DNA of 64,000 nucleotides from Streptomyces roseicoloratus (GTDB lineage: Bacteria > Actinomycetota > Actinomycetes > Streptomycetales > Streptomycetaceae). The stretch is taken from the NCBI RefSeq assembly GCF_004117935.1, contig NZ_SDOY01000108.1, forward strand, positions 1-64,000. Direction: 5' to 3'. The notes beneath the pieces are model-generated. The model did not search any database and had not been told where the DNA came from. It was given only the letters and a program-made list of their open reading frames with translations. The position numbers and the translations under genes are program-made. This document shows, one piece after another, positions 1 through 9,099 of this stretch; position 1 is the first letter of the stretch; every line of letters begins with the position of its first letter.

Positions 1-915
1 CCGGTGGAAGACGCCGACCGGACCCGAGGCGAAGACCTCGAGCCGGCCGTCGCCGTTGGCGCCCACGGCGATGTCCTTGCCGCCACCGCCGAACGCCTCC
101 CAGCCCGACCAGGCACCGGAGGGCTGGAGCTGGTAGCGGTGCTGGAAGACGTCGCCGTTGATCGCGAACAGTTCGAGGCGACCGTCCGCGTTGGGCCCGA
201 TGGCGAGTTCGGCCCCGCCGGGTCCGCCCAGGGACTCCCACTCCGACCAGGCGCCGTTCTTGCTCGTCTGCCAGGCGTGGTGCACGCCGTCGGCCCCCGC
301 CGCGAACACTTCGAGCCGTCCGTCGGCCGACTTCGCCGACACGACGCGGCCGGATTCGACGGGATGCGTCAGCGGTGCGGGCCGGGGGCCGCTGCCGGGC
401 ACGCAGGGCAGCACCACGCCGCCCTCGGCGAGGTACGGCTCGGGGTCGATGCCGTACGTGGCGGACGGGTCGCCCCAGATCCGCAGGTGGAGGTGGGGGC
501 CCGTCGAGTTGCCCTCGGAGCCGATCAGGGCGATCTGCTGACCGGCGACGACGTGGTCGCCCACGAACACGTCGCGCCTGACCATGTGGCCGTACTCGGA
601 GATCCTGCCGTCGGGGTGCTGGATGCGGATCCACTGGCCGTAGCCGGGCTCGTATCCGGAGATGGTGACCTCGCCGTCGCCCACGGCGTGGATCGGCGCC
701 CCGTGCGCGCCGCCGATGTCCACGCCGTTGTGACCGCTGTGGTAGTGCTGGGTGACGGGACCCGCGGCCGGGCACGCGACGGCGGAGCCGAGGACCCGCG
801 CGGGCGGCCGGAGGGGTGTCAGGGCGTCGGCCGGGGACGCGAGGAGTCCCGGCGCCAGGGCCGCGGTGGCGGCGAGCAGGACGCGCAGCGCGCGTCGGGG
901 AAGACGGAGAGGCAC
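1..915 (-). CDS. Secreted M23-family peptidase with beta-propeller lectin-like repeats (C-terminus cut by window edge)
   Basis: Read from the complement. A GTG start at 915 follows GGAGGA with 6 bases of spacing. About 30 residues of Ala/Leu-rich signal peptide come first. Residues about 50-150 form an M23 (LytM) zinc endopeptidase domain: the HNGVDIGG motif, then EYGHM, then the HLHL motif after GNSTGP, which supply the usual His/Asp/His zinc site. Known members cut peptidoglycan cross-bridges outside the cell. After about residue 170 come repeats of the type DGRLEVFAAG..W..W.. , which look like the blades of PLL/tachylectin-type propellers and may bind glycans. The 3' end lies beyond position 1, so blade number and total length are unknown. 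The esterase gene upstream (930-1910) is on the same strand, 14 bases away, so the two may be co-transcribed. Confidence 0.85.
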   Translation of the reverse strand, partial: MPLRLPRRALRVLLAATAALAPGLLASPADALTPLRPPARVLGSAVACPAAGPVTQHYHSGHNGVDIGGAHGAPIHAVGDGEVTISGYEPGYGQWIRIQHPDGRISEYGHMVRRDVFVGDHVVAGQQIALIGSEGNSTGPHLHLRIWGDPSATYGIDPEPYLAEGGVVLPCVPGSGPRPAPLTHPVESGRVVSAKSADGRLEVFAAGADGVHHAWQTSKNGAWSEWESLGGPGGAELAIGPNADGRLELFAINGDVFQHRYQLQPSGAWSGWEAFGGGGKDIAVGANGDGRLEVFASGPVGVFHR

Positions 916-929
916 GCGACGTCCTCCCG

Positions 930-1910
930 TCACGCCTTGCGCAGGCGGGCGACGACGCCGTTGATGTCCCGCTCCAGCAGGTCCCGGCGCACGTAGTGGC
1001 CGCCGGACACCTCGTGCGAGTCGTGCGGGATGCCCACGCGGTCGAGGTTTGCCTTGAACTCGCGCTGCGTCTCGAGGACCACGCTCTCGTTGGCGTAGCC
1101 CTGGATGTCCTCGGGGCTGGTGCCGGCGACGAGGAAGACCCGCTTGTGCCGGTAGCTCTCGATGCGCTGGATCGGGTTGTCGGCGCTGACCCGGGCCTCG
1201 TCCCAGAACGGCATGCCGTAGACGCTGCCGCCGTTGAGTTCCACGGCGGCCGAGGACAGGTTGGCCCAGTGGGTGACCGCGCCGTTGGCGCCGCGCAGGC
1301 TGGCGGGGCCGGAGTGGGCGCTGACGGAGGCGAAGTGGCCGTAGTACTTGGCCGCGTACTTCAGCGCGCCGAAGCCGCCCATGGAGAACCCGGAGACGGC
1401 TCGGCCGTCGTACTCGGCGTACGTACGGAAGTTGGCCTCGACCCACGGCAGCAGCTGCGCCATGTGGAAGTGCTCCCAGTTGCGGGGGCCGGCGTTGGAG
1501 CTGACGGGGTTGGAGTACCAGCCGGCGCGTCCGCCGTCGGGCATCACGACGATGAGGCGCTTGCCCGCGGTCAGGCCCCGGATGTCGTGGTGGGCGTCGA
1601 AGGTGATGAAGTCCTCGAGTCCGCCGTGGAGGAGGTAGAGCACGGGGTAGGTGCGTCCGCTCCAGTGGTAGTCGTCGGGCAGCAGCACGTTGACACCGGG
1701 GTCCCAGCCGATGGCGTCGGTCCGGAAGCGGTAGTACCACATCCGGGGGTCGTTCTCGTTGCGGTCGACGATGTGCAGGCCGAAGCCGTCGCCGGCCGCC
1801 GCGGCCGTCGGCGCCGCCGCGAGCACGCCGCCGGCGCCCAGCGCCAGGGCGGCGCTGAGCCCGCCGGCGGACTTGAGGATGTTCCTGCGGGAGGGGTGGT
1901 GCGCGGTCAA
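930..1910 (-). CDS. Tat-exported alpha/beta-hydrolase esterase (antigen-85/esterase D-like)
   Basis: 326 residues. The start is a TTG at 1910, chosen because GGAGG lies 5 bases upstream. The N-terminus has a twin-arginine signal (SRRNILK, residues 7-13) followed by an Ala-rich hydrophobic stretch, so export as a folded protein is likely. The mature part is a putative esterase domain: an HGG oxyanion motif near residue 95, the nucleophile Ser176 in GFSMGG, and a C-terminal GGH that supplies the catalytic His. The closest family architecture is the antigen 85/esterase D group, which acts on acyl esters outside the cytoplasm. The substrate cannot be predicted. It lies 14 bases upstream of the M23 peptidase gene, which suggests a two-gene secreted-enzyme unit. 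Confidence 0.85.
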   Translation of the reverse strand: MTAHHPSRRNILKSAGGLSAALALGAGGVLAAAPTAAAAGDGFGLHIVDRNENDPRMWYYRFRTDAIGWDPGVNVLLPDDYHWSGRTYPVLYLLHGGLEDFITFDAHHDIRGLTAGKRLIVVMPDGGRAGWYSNPVSSNAGPRNWEHFHMAQLLPWVEANFRTYAEYDGRAVSGFSMGGFGALKYAAKYYGHFASVSAHSGPASLRGANGAVTHWANLSSAAVELNGGSVYGMPFWDEARVSADNPIQRIESYRHKRVFLVAGTSPEDIQGYANESVVLETQREFKANLDRVGIPHDSHEVSGGHYVRRDLLERDINGVVARLRKA

Positions 1911-2119
1911 CGTGACCTCCAGGGAAGACGCGTGGCGAGACCGGTCCCGGCGCCGTGGGACGGCCGGTTCGGAAGGTAGCGACGCGGCTCCCCGGCGGAG
2001 AACCCGGAACCTTACGGACTGACAGCGACGGCCCGTGTGGGGTAGGAGGTGTCGCGCGGCGAGGTTCCGGGAGTCGCGCGCGCGAGGCCGGAGCGCGTGC
2101 CGTCCGCCCTCGCCGACGG

Positions 2120-2174
2120 CTCACCTGCCGTTCGGGCTCGTCGACGCCTCACCTGCCGTTCGGGCCCGTCGACG
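2120..2174. repeat. 28-bp tandem repeat, two copies
   Basis: The segment CTCACCTGCCGTTCGGG followed by YCGTCGACG occurs at 2120 and again at 2148 with a single-base difference. It sits in the 354-base gap (1911-2264) upstream of the esterase gene and downstream of the permease gene. Nothing else is recognisable in that gap apart from the GGAGG ribosome site of the esterase. Confidence 0.7.
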
Positions 2175-2264
2175 GCACGTGGGCGGGCGCGCCCCTTCCC
2201 CGCCGCTTCCCCCTTCCCCTGCCGGCTGCCACGCCCGCCTGTCCGAGGAACGCGTGCGGGCTGG

Positions 2265-3218
2265 CTACGGAACGCGCTCCGGCTCCGGCTCCGCCAGGCT
2301 CCCGCGCTCCGGCTTCGGCTCCGGCTCCGGCAGGCTCGTGGGCTCCGCCCCGTGGCTCTCCGGCGCGCCGAACCACGCCACCGCGACGGCGCCCGTCACC
2401 GCCAGGACGAAGCCGAGGACGGCCAGCCAGGCGAAACCGGGGCGGGAGGCGTCGCCGAGCCACCACACGCCGATCATCCCGGGCAGCACGGTCTCGCCGA
2501 CCACGAGCGCCGCCGTCGCCCCGTTCACCGAGCCGATCTGCAGCGCGATCGTGTGGAGGTACATTCCGCCGACGCCGGCGACGAGGATCGCGTACAGCGC
2601 CGGGTCCGTCAGGAGCGCGGCCGGGTCGAAGGGGTCGATGCCGTTCAGGATCCGCACGCCGACACCGAGCGCGCCGAAGCCGAGACCTGACAGGAGGCCC
2701 GCGAGGATCGCCGCCCGGGCGCCGAGCACCCGTACGAGGACCGTGCCGCCGACCATCAGCACCAGGGACACCGCGAGCAGCCACCAGTGCGTCGCGATCG
2801 GGGTGTGTCCGCTGCCCTCCGGACCGGCGGCGCTCGCCAGCAGCACGAGGGCCGAGCAGACCACGCCGATCGAGGTCCACTCCGCGCGGGTCAGCCGGAT
2901 GCCGAGCATCCGCACGCTGAGGACGGCCGTGATGACCAGGTTGGCGCTGATCACGGTCTGGGAGAGGAACAGGGGCAGCAGGCGGGCGGCGAGCGCGCCG
3001 AGGCCGAAGCCGACGAAGTCCAGGATCGTGCCGACGATGAACTCCCAGGTCATCGCGGCTTTCGCGGTCGACGACAGGCTCGGCCCGCCGTGCTGGGTGG
3101 TCTGGCCCGCCGCGGCGGCCTCGCGCCGGGCGGACCTGCGGGAGCCGACGGCCTGCAGGACGGATCCCGTGCCGTAACAGATCGAGGCGGCGACGGCGGT
3201 CAGCAGTCCTATGAGCAC
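2265..3218 (-). CDS. DMT-superfamily (EamA-like) integral membrane transporter
   Basis: 317 residues. GTG start at 3218 with AAGGGA 7 bases upstream. About nine to ten hydrophobic segments cover residues 1-290 (for example around 3-20, 58-75, 85-105, 115-130, 145-160 and 250-280), typical of drug/metabolite transporter permeases. Residues about 28-50 form a short Ala/Arg-rich cytoplasmic loop. The tail after residue 290 is a Pro/Glu repeat (PEPEPKPE, then EPEPE) encoded by CTCCGG-type DNA repeats and is probably disordered. Substrate unknown. It stands divergent to the flavodoxin-like gene across 307 bases. Confidence 0.75.
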   Translation of the reverse strand: MLIGLLTAVAASICYGTGSVLQAVGSRRSARREAAAAGQTTQHGGPSLSSTAKAAMTWEFIVGTILDFVGFGLGALAARLLPLFLSQTVISANLVITAVLSVRMLGIRLTRAEWTSIGVVCSALVLLASAAGPEGSGHTPIATHWWLLAVSLVLMVGGTVLVRVLGARAAILAGLLSGLGFGALGVGVRILNGIDPFDPAALLTDPALYAILVAGVGGMYLHTIALQIGSVNGATAALVVGETVLPGMIGVWWLGDASRPGFAWLAVLGFVLAVTGAVAVAWFGAPESHGAEPTSLPEPEPKPERGSLAEPEPERVP

Positions 3219-3349
3219 AAGCAGGTCCCTTCACACGCTGGGGGTCGGTCCGCCCAGTTCGTTCTCCGCTTGCCAGACGTCGGATCGGCCCTCCGCGTTG
3301 CCTCCGCCCGCCCGAAGCCACCCGCGCCGCCCCGGCCGGCCCCGCACTC

Positions 3350-3418
3350 GCCCCGAGCCCTCCGCCCCGGCCGGACCTCACCGCGCCCCGAGCCCTCGCC
3401 CCGGCCCGCCCTCACCGC
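3350..3418. repeat. 35-bp imperfect tandem repeat, two copies
   Basis: GCCCCGAGCCCTC followed by GCCCCGGCC and CCTCACCGC occurs at 3350 and 3385. It lies in the divergent intergenic region 3219-3525, which holds no gene. No clear -10/-35 pair is visible there. Confidence 0.6.
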
Positions 3419-3525
3419 GTTCGGACCCGCCGCTCACGCGTTCGGGCCCGTCGCGGTGGCCCGTCGGGCGCGCGGCGCACACGCTGGGTGGGTCACGGTC
3501 CCCCACGCCTTCGAGGAGCCGGCCG

Positions 3526-4242
<717 letters not shown>

Positions 4243-4257
4243 ACTGTGTCGTGGCGC

Positions 4258-4298
4258 CCTGACGCCTGGCGCCTGGCGCCTGGCGCCGCGGCGTCAGG
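4258..4298. terminator. Hairpin between convergent genes
   Basis: CCTGACGCC (4258-4266) pairs perfectly with GGCGTCAGG (4290-4298). The loop holds three TGGCGCC-type repeats. It sits between the stops of the flavodoxin-like gene and the convergent MFS gene, so it may serve both. Two 16-base GGGCGTCCGGGCCTCA copies follow, up to the MFS stop codon. Confidence 0.5.
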
Positions 4299-4332
4299 CA
4301 TCAGGGCGTCCGGGCCTCAGGGCGTCCGGGCC

Positions 4333-5589
4333 TCAGGCGAGGTCGCGGTGGCGGCCCACGCCGGTGGAGAAGAGGTAGAGCGCGGGCAGGAGGGCGGCCG
4401 CGCAGACGGTCCAGAGCGCGGCGTGGGCGCCCGCCCAGGTGGCGAGGAGGCCGGCGGTGAGCGCGCCGAGCGGCAGCGCGCCCCAGGAGACGAAGCGGAC
4501 CGTGGCCATCACGCGGGACAGCAGTTCCGGGGGCGACTGCGTCTGCCGGTAGGTGCGGGTGGTGATCGATCCGATGACGCTGCCGAAGGCGAAGCCGGCG
4601 TGCCCCAGGGCGAACCAGTACGCGTCCCCCGCCGACGTGGTCAGCGGGGCGAGCAGGAGCAGCGCGCCGCCGGCCAGATCGGCGACGATGACGCCCCGCG
4701 CGGTGCCGAGGCGCGTGGTCACGCGGACCGCGACGGCGGCGCCGACGAGCGCGCCGACCCCGTCCATGGCGAGGACGAGACCGAGCTGTACGGAATCGAG
4801 ACCGGCCTCACGGACCAGGTAGACGGGGGTGAGGGCGAGGAGGGCCGCGTTGAGGAAGTTGGCGGCGGTCGCCCAGATCATGCAGGGGCGCATGACCGGG
4901 TGCCGGGTGACGTACCGCCAGCCCTCGCGCATCAGCCGGAGCGCGCTCTCGCCGGTGCGGGGCGCGGGGCGGGTCTCGGGGAGGGTGCGCAGGAGCACGG
5001 CGGAGGCCAGGTAGCTGAAGGCGTCCACGACGAGCGCGCCGACCGGGCCCGTCGCCCCGATCAGGACGCCGCCGAGGGAGGGGCCGCCGGTGTCGGTGAC
5101 GGCGTACGTGCCGGACATGACGCTGTTGCGGGCGGCGAGCTGCCGGGCCGGGACGACGGCGGGCAGGAAGGTCGAGTTGCCGATGTCGAACAGCACGGTC
5201 GCCGCGCCGGTGACGAGCGCCGCGCACAGCAGGTGCGGATAGGTGAGGGTGCCGATCCACCAGGCGAGCGGCAGCGAGCCGAGCGCCGCGAACCGTACGA
5301 GGTCGAGCGTGACCTGGAGTCCGCGCAGCGGCACGCGCTGTGCGAGGACGCCCGCCGGGAGGCTGAGCAGCAGCCAGGAGACCTGGCCGGCGGCGGCGAG
5401 CAGGGCGACCTGGAAAGCGGTGGCGTCCAGGACGGTGAGGGCGACGAGCGGCAGGGCGAGGGCGGTGACGGCGGTGCCCGCTCCGCTGACGGTGGCGGCG
5501 GCCCAGAAGCGCCAGAAGACGCCCGGCGACGAGGTCTCCCGTTCGTCGTCGCGTCGTTCGTGCCGCTGTATCGCCTGTGTTCCGCTCAT
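4333..5589 (-). CDS. MFS transporter (MefA/MDR-type efflux pump)
   Basis: 418 residues. ATG at 5589; the reading frame stays open further upstream but that part overlaps the operator and the HxlR gene. About twelve transmembrane segments start near residue 25 (FWAAATVSGAGTAVTALALP). The GVLAQRVPLRG loop after TM2 takes the place of motif A. Overall organisation is that of the MefA/enterobactin-exporter MFS branch, so drug or metabolite export is likely. Divergent from the HxlR-peroxiredoxin gene, with a perfect inverted repeat just downstream of its own -10 element, so repression by that regulator is the natural reading. Confidence 0.82.
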   Translation of the reverse strand: MSGTQAIQRHERRDDERETSSPGVFWRFWAAATVSGAGTAVTALALPLVALTVLDATAFQVALLAAAGQVSWLLLSLPAGVLAQRVPLRGLQVTLDLVRFAALGSLPLAWWIGTLTYPHLLCAALVTGAATVLFDIGNSTFLPAVVPARQLAARNSVMSGTYAVTDTGGPSLGGVLIGATGPVGALVVDAFSYLASAVLLRTLPETRPAPRTGESALRLMREGWRYVTRHPVMRPCMIWATAANFLNAALLALTPVYLVREAGLDSVQLGLVLAMDGVGALVGAAVAVRVTTRLGTARGVIVADLAGGALLLLAPLTTSAGDAYWFALGHAGFAFGSVIGSITTRTYRQTQSPPELLSRVMATVRFVSWGALPLGALTAGLLATWAGAHAALWTVCAAALLPALYLFSTGVGRHRDLA

Positions 5590-5623
5590 GCGCGCCCACC
5601 CCGGATTGTTAGTCTCTTTTGGG

Positions 5624-5646
5624 AACTCACTCGTTGCGAGTGAGTT
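5624..5646. promoter_or_regulatory. Perfect 10-bp inverted-repeat operator
   Basis: AACTCACTCG (5624-5633) and CGAGTGAGTT (5637-5646) are perfect reverse complements around a TTG spacer. The site lies between the divergent MFS and HxlR-peroxiredoxin genes. On the MFS strand it starts one base downstream of a TATAGA -10, a position that would block transcription start. The symmetry fits a dimeric winged-helix regulator such as HxlR. Confidence 0.75.
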
Positions 5647-5674
5647 TCTATACGGAACCGACCTGATGGCGCAA
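5647..5674 (-). promoter_or_regulatory. Putative promoter of the MFS gene
   Basis: On the complement, TTGCGC (5669-5674) and TATAGA (5647-5652) are separated by 16 bases and followed directly by the operator palindrome. It resembles a vegetative HrdB-type promoter. Inferred from sequence only. Confidence 0.45.
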
Positions 5675-5724
5675 GATGGGTCCCGACGGACGGCCGCCGT
5701 GCGCGCGGAAGGGGAGACGGAGCG

Positions 5725-6606
5725 ATGAGGTCGATTCCCGAGCGGGACGCCGCCTGTGCGATCGCGCAGGCCGCCGCGGTGGTCGGCGACTGGTGGAGCC
5801 TGCTCCTGATCCGGGAGACCGCCCGGGGGCACCACAGGTTCGACGCGCTCCAGGAGGAGCTGGGCATCTCCCGGAAGGTGCTCACCGAGCGCCTGACACA
5901 CCTCGTGGAGACGGGGGTGCTGGAGAAGGTCCCGTACCAGGAGCGGCCGACGCGGTACGAGTACCGGCTGACCGAGAGCGGCCAGGGGCTGCTGCCGGTC
6001 CTGCTGTCGATGCAGGACTGGGCCGATCGCTGGCTCCTCGGAGACGGTTCTCTCACCGGCACCGCCGACGAGGCGGGCACGGAGGCACAGCGCGTCGCCG
6101 ACCTCGCGGGCCGGCGCCTGCCGCGCCTGCGCCTGCCCGGTCACCGCGACGGCGCGCCGGTCGACCCGGTGGCCGACGCGACGGCCACCGTCCTGTTCTG
6201 CTATCCGGCGACCGGGAGCCCCGGCCCCCTGCCGGAAGGCTGGTCACGCATCCCCGGCACGGTCGGCTGCACGCTGGAGAACCGGCTCTTCCGGGACGCC
6301 TACGAGGACTTCCGCGCCGCGGGCGCGGAGGTGCGCGGCGTCAGCACCCAACGCCCGGACGAGCAGCGCGTGTTCGCGACCGAGGAGGACATCCCCTTCA
6401 CCCTCCTCTCCGACGTCGACCTCCGCCTCGCCGCCGCTCTGCGCCTGCCCACCTTCCGCGCGGGACAACTCCTGCGCCTGAAACGGGCCGTGCTGGTGCT
6501 CGACCGCGACGGCACGGTGCGGCACGCCCGCTTCCCGGTGACGGACATCCCGGCGGCGGTGAGCGAGGCCCTGACGGAGGTACGGCGCCTGGCGGCGGAC
6601 GACTGA
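5725..6606 (+). CDS. HxlR-type winged-helix regulator fused to a peroxiredoxin (PrxQ/BCP-like) domain
   Basis: 293 residues; ATG at 5725 after GGGGAGACGGAGCG. Residues about 5-105 are a HxlR winged helix-turn-helix (GDWWSLLLIRE, then FDALQEELGISRKVLTERL). Cys11 sits where redox-sensing HxlR proteins such as HypR carry their sensor cysteine. Residues about 150-290 form a thioredoxin-fold domain. GTVGCTLENRLFRD (Cys182) matches the peroxidatic loop of PrxQ/BCP, where TxxCT is expected, and VLVLDRDGTVRHARF is the usual C-terminal strand. One polypeptide could therefore sense peroxide and control DNA binding. Divergent from the MFS exporter, with a perfect operator between them. The domain identities are well supported; the sensing link is inference. 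Confidence 0.85.
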   Translation: MRSIPERDAACAIAQAAAVVGDWWSLLLIRETARGHHRFDALQEELGISRKVLTERLTHLVETGVLEKVPYQERPTRYEYRLTESGQGLLPVLLSMQDWADRWLLGDGSLTGTADEAGTEAQRVADLAGRRLPRLRLPGHRDGAPVDPVADATATVLFCYPATGSPGPLPEGWSRIPGTVGCTLENRLFRDAYEDFRAAGAEVRGVSTQRPDEQRVFATEEDIPFTLLSDVDLRLAAALRLPTFRAGQLLRLKRAVLVLDRDGTVRHARFPVTDIPAAVSEALTEVRRLAADD

Positions 6607-6892
6607 CCCGTTGTCTCCGCGCCCGCGCCGACCCCGTCGCGGCATGGGTGGTCACGGCGTCGCTCACCTCTCGGTGTGCCACCACGCGCAACCCCGTTTC
6701 CGGGGAGCGGGATGCCCGTCACGCCCTCCGGACGAGGGCAGGAGTCCACTGGCTCGCAGCGGTGGGACGGGCCCCTGACCGGCTTCCTCGACAGCCGTCC
6801 CCGACCTCCGGTCAGCACCCCTTCCCTCCACGGCTCCCGCCCGGCCTCCACCCCGTTTTGGTTCTTCGGACGATCATCCCTACGATCCTCCG

Positions 6893-8191
6893 ATGATCAC
6901 GAGAAAACGGCTGGCGACCGGTGCCTGCGCGCTGCTCGCCGCGCTGACCGTCGGGCTCCTCCCGGCCACCACCACCGCCACCGCCGACAGCGGACCCGCC
7001 GCCACGGACTCCGCCAAGGAGCCGCCCAAGGTCGAGCTGGTGCTCGACGTCAGCGGCTCCATGCGGGCCCGCGACATCGACGGCCAGTCCCGCATGTCCG
7101 CGGCCAAGCAGGCCTTCAACGAGGTCCTGGACGCCGTCCCGCAGGAGGTGCGGCTGGGCATCCGCACCCTCGGCGCGGACTACCCGGGCCAGGACCGCAA
7201 GCGCGGCTGCCAGGACACCCGCCCGCTCTACCCGGTCGGCCCGCTCGACCGGACCGAGGCCAAGACCGCCGTGGCCACCCTCGCCCCCACCGGTTGGACG
7301 CCCATCGGCCCGGCGCTGCTCGGCGCCGCCGAGGACCTCGAGGGCGGCGACGCCACCAAGCGGATCGTGCTCATCACGGACGGGGAGGACACCTGCGCCC
7401 CGCTCGATCCGTGCGAGGTCGCCCGCGACATAGCGGCCAAGGGCATCCATCTGGTCATCGACACCCTCGGGCTCGTCCCCGACGCCAAGACCCGCCGCCA
7501 GCTGATGTGCATCGCCGAGGCCACCGGCGGCACCTACACCTCGGTGCACCGCACCAAGGAGCTGTCCGGGCGCGTGCGGCAGCTCGTCGACCGTGCCGCC
7601 GACCCGGTCGTCACGCCGGTCGCCACCGACGGGGCCGAGCGCTGCGCCGACGCGCCGGTCCTCAAGCCCGGCCTGTACGCCGACCGGCAGGTCATCGGCA
7701 CCCACCGCTGGTACCGGGTCGACGTGCTGCCCGGCCAGGAACTGCGCGCCTCGGTCAGCGTCTCCGCCGACCGCGCCGTCAACGACGACTACGGCGTGCT
7801 GCTGCGCGCGGTGACCCTGCACGGGCGCGAGATCGTGCGCGGCTCCGAGGCGGGCGACGGGCGCACCGACGTCATCTCGACCGGACTGCGCTACCCGAAG
7901 AAGGACGACGAGGAGGCGATGGACGACGACACGAAGCCCGCCGCCGAGCCCGTCTGTCTCCAGGTCAGCAACTCCTTCTCCGCTCCCCCGTCGGTGAAGA
8001 CCACGCCCGGTATGCCCGTCGAGCTCGCGATCGACGTCGTCGACGGCCCCGGCTCCGCCTCCGACGTCGCCTCCTTCGGCCTCGGCCGCGGCTGGTGGCT
8101 GCTCGGCGCCCTGGCGCTCGCCGGGTTCCTCGGCGGCCTCGTCTGGGGCTGGCTGTCCCGCTGGCGCATCGCCGTCTGGAGGACCCACTGA
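6893..8191 (+). CDS. Secreted, membrane-anchored von Willebrand factor A domain protein
   Basis: 432 residues. Signal peptide at residues 1-32 (GACALLAALTVGLLPATTTATA). The vWA domain (about 46-230) has a complete metal-binding MIDAS motif: DVSGS (Asp52, Ser54, Ser56), a Thr in GWTPIG, and Asp in LITDGEDTC. A second extracellular domain of beta character (about 250-385) follows. A single transmembrane helix (about 395-418, WWLLGALALAGFLGGLVWGW) and a short basic tail anchor it with the vWA domain outside. The stop codon overlaps the next start by one base (TGATG), so the two proteins are coupled and probably form a complex. Confidence 0.85.
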   Translation: MITRKRLATGACALLAALTVGLLPATTTATADSGPAATDSAKEPPKVELVLDVSGSMRARDIDGQSRMSAAKQAFNEVLDAVPQEVRLGIRTLGADYPGQDRKRGCQDTRPLYPVGPLDRTEAKTAVATLAPTGWTPIGPALLGAAEDLEGGDATKRIVLITDGEDTCAPLDPCEVARDIAAKGIHLVIDTLGLVPDAKTRRQLMCIAEATGGTYTSVHRTKELSGRVRQLVDRAADPVVTPVATDGAERCADAPVLKPGLYADRQVIGTHRWYRVDVLPGQELRASVSVSADRAVNDDYGVLLRAVTLHGREIVRGSEAGDGRTDVISTGLRYPKKDDEEAMDDDTKPAAEPVCLQVSNSFSAPPSVKTTPGMPVELAIDVVDGPGSASDVASFGLGRGWWLLGALALAGFLGGLVWGWLSRWRIAVWRTH

Positions 8192-9003
8192 TGCGTACCG
8201 TACGCAGACTTCTCACCGCCGTCGCGCTCGCGGGCGCCGCGCTGCTGGGCCCGGCCGCCACGACCGGACTCGCCGACACGGCGACGCCCGCCCCGAGCGG
8301 CAGCGCGAGCGGCGACGCCGCGGCGCAGGCCGGGCCGACCGAGGCCGGCACCTCCTTCCGTACCGCCGCCTTCTTCCGGCAGGAGCAGCAGGCCACCGCG
8401 CAGGCGTCCACGGGCGACTACCTGTACTGGGTCTTCCCCGCCGACGCCGGCGGGCGACCGACCGTCACCGCGACCGTCACGCTTCCCGAGACCGCGCTGC
8501 GGCACGGCTCGTCGACCTGGCGGATCGACGTGTACGACGGGCTGCGCAGGCGTCAGCCGTGCATGTACGGCATGCAGTCCCGGGTCGCGGCCAGGGAGGT
8601 CGCGACCGTGGAACTCGCCTGCACCCTGCGGCCGGTGCGGGCGTCGGCGGACACCTGGTCCCAGGACCCGCTGCCGGGCAGCTACTTCGTCCGGCTGACC
8701 GCGACCGCGCTGCCCGAGGAGGACTCGGGCCAGCCGTTCTCGGTGCGCGTCGGGGTGGCCTCCCGTGACACCGGCGGGGCGTACGCGACGGACGGCGCGC
8801 TCGCCGTGCCGCTGGTGCCCGGGGCGACGACGCCGGAGACGGTGGAGGCCCTGGCGCCCGAGGACGGCTGGTCCTCCGGCTGGTGGTCCGACCGCTGGCT
8901 GTGGACCGCCGCCGGCGGCGTGCTCGCCGCGCTCGCGGGCATCGGCGGCTACGTGCTGACGCGGGGCGCCGGCCGCCCGTCGCGGGTCCCGCCGGCCGCC
9001 TGA
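8191..9003 (+). CDS. Secreted protein with C-terminal membrane anchor, partner of the vWA protein
   Basis: 270 residues. ATG at 8191 shares its A with the TGA of the vWA gene. Signal peptide at residues 1-31, an Ala/Ser/Pro-rich stretch, then a beta-rich domain (about 60-210) with cysteines in RRQPCMYGM and VELACTLRP that may pair outside the cell. A transmembrane helix at about 240-260 precedes a short Arg-rich tail. The topology copies that of the upstream vWA protein. I recognise no enzymatic motif; a surface complex with the vWA partner is inferred from coupling and matching topology. Confidence 0.75.
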   Translation: MRTVRRLLTAVALAGAALLGPAATTGLADTATPAPSGSASGDAAAQAGPTEAGTSFRTAAFFRQEQQATAQASTGDYLYWVFPADAGGRPTVTATVTLPETALRHGSSTWRIDVYDGLRRRQPCMYGMQSRVAAREVATVELACTLRPVRASADTWSQDPLPGSYFVRLTATALPEEDSGQPFSVRVGVASRDTGGAYATDGALAVPLVPGATTPETVEALAPEDGWSSGWWSDRWLWTAAGGVLAALAGIGGYVLTRGAGRPSRVPPAA

Positions 9004-9040
9004 CGTCCGGTGTCCGACGCCTGACCCCGTCGTGGGTTCA

Positions 9041-9082
9041 CGGGCCGGCCCTCTGCCGCCGCGGCGGCAGGGGGCCGGCCCG
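9041..9082. terminator. Strong bidirectional hairpin terminator
   Basis: CGGGCCGGCCC and CTGCCGCC pair with GGCGGCAG and GGCCGGCCCG in a long, almost perfect stem with a very small loop. It lies between the convergent ends of the vWA partner gene and the response-regulator gene. Confidence 0.75.
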
Positions 9083-9099
9083 TTCGTCCGCCCTGGCCG

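Noticed and set aside
4..996. Long open frames on the plus strand over the M23 and esterase genes
   Set aside because: High-GC DNA leaves long shadow frames open. The complementary frames contain the signal peptides, zinc motifs and catalytic residues, and these shadows contain none.
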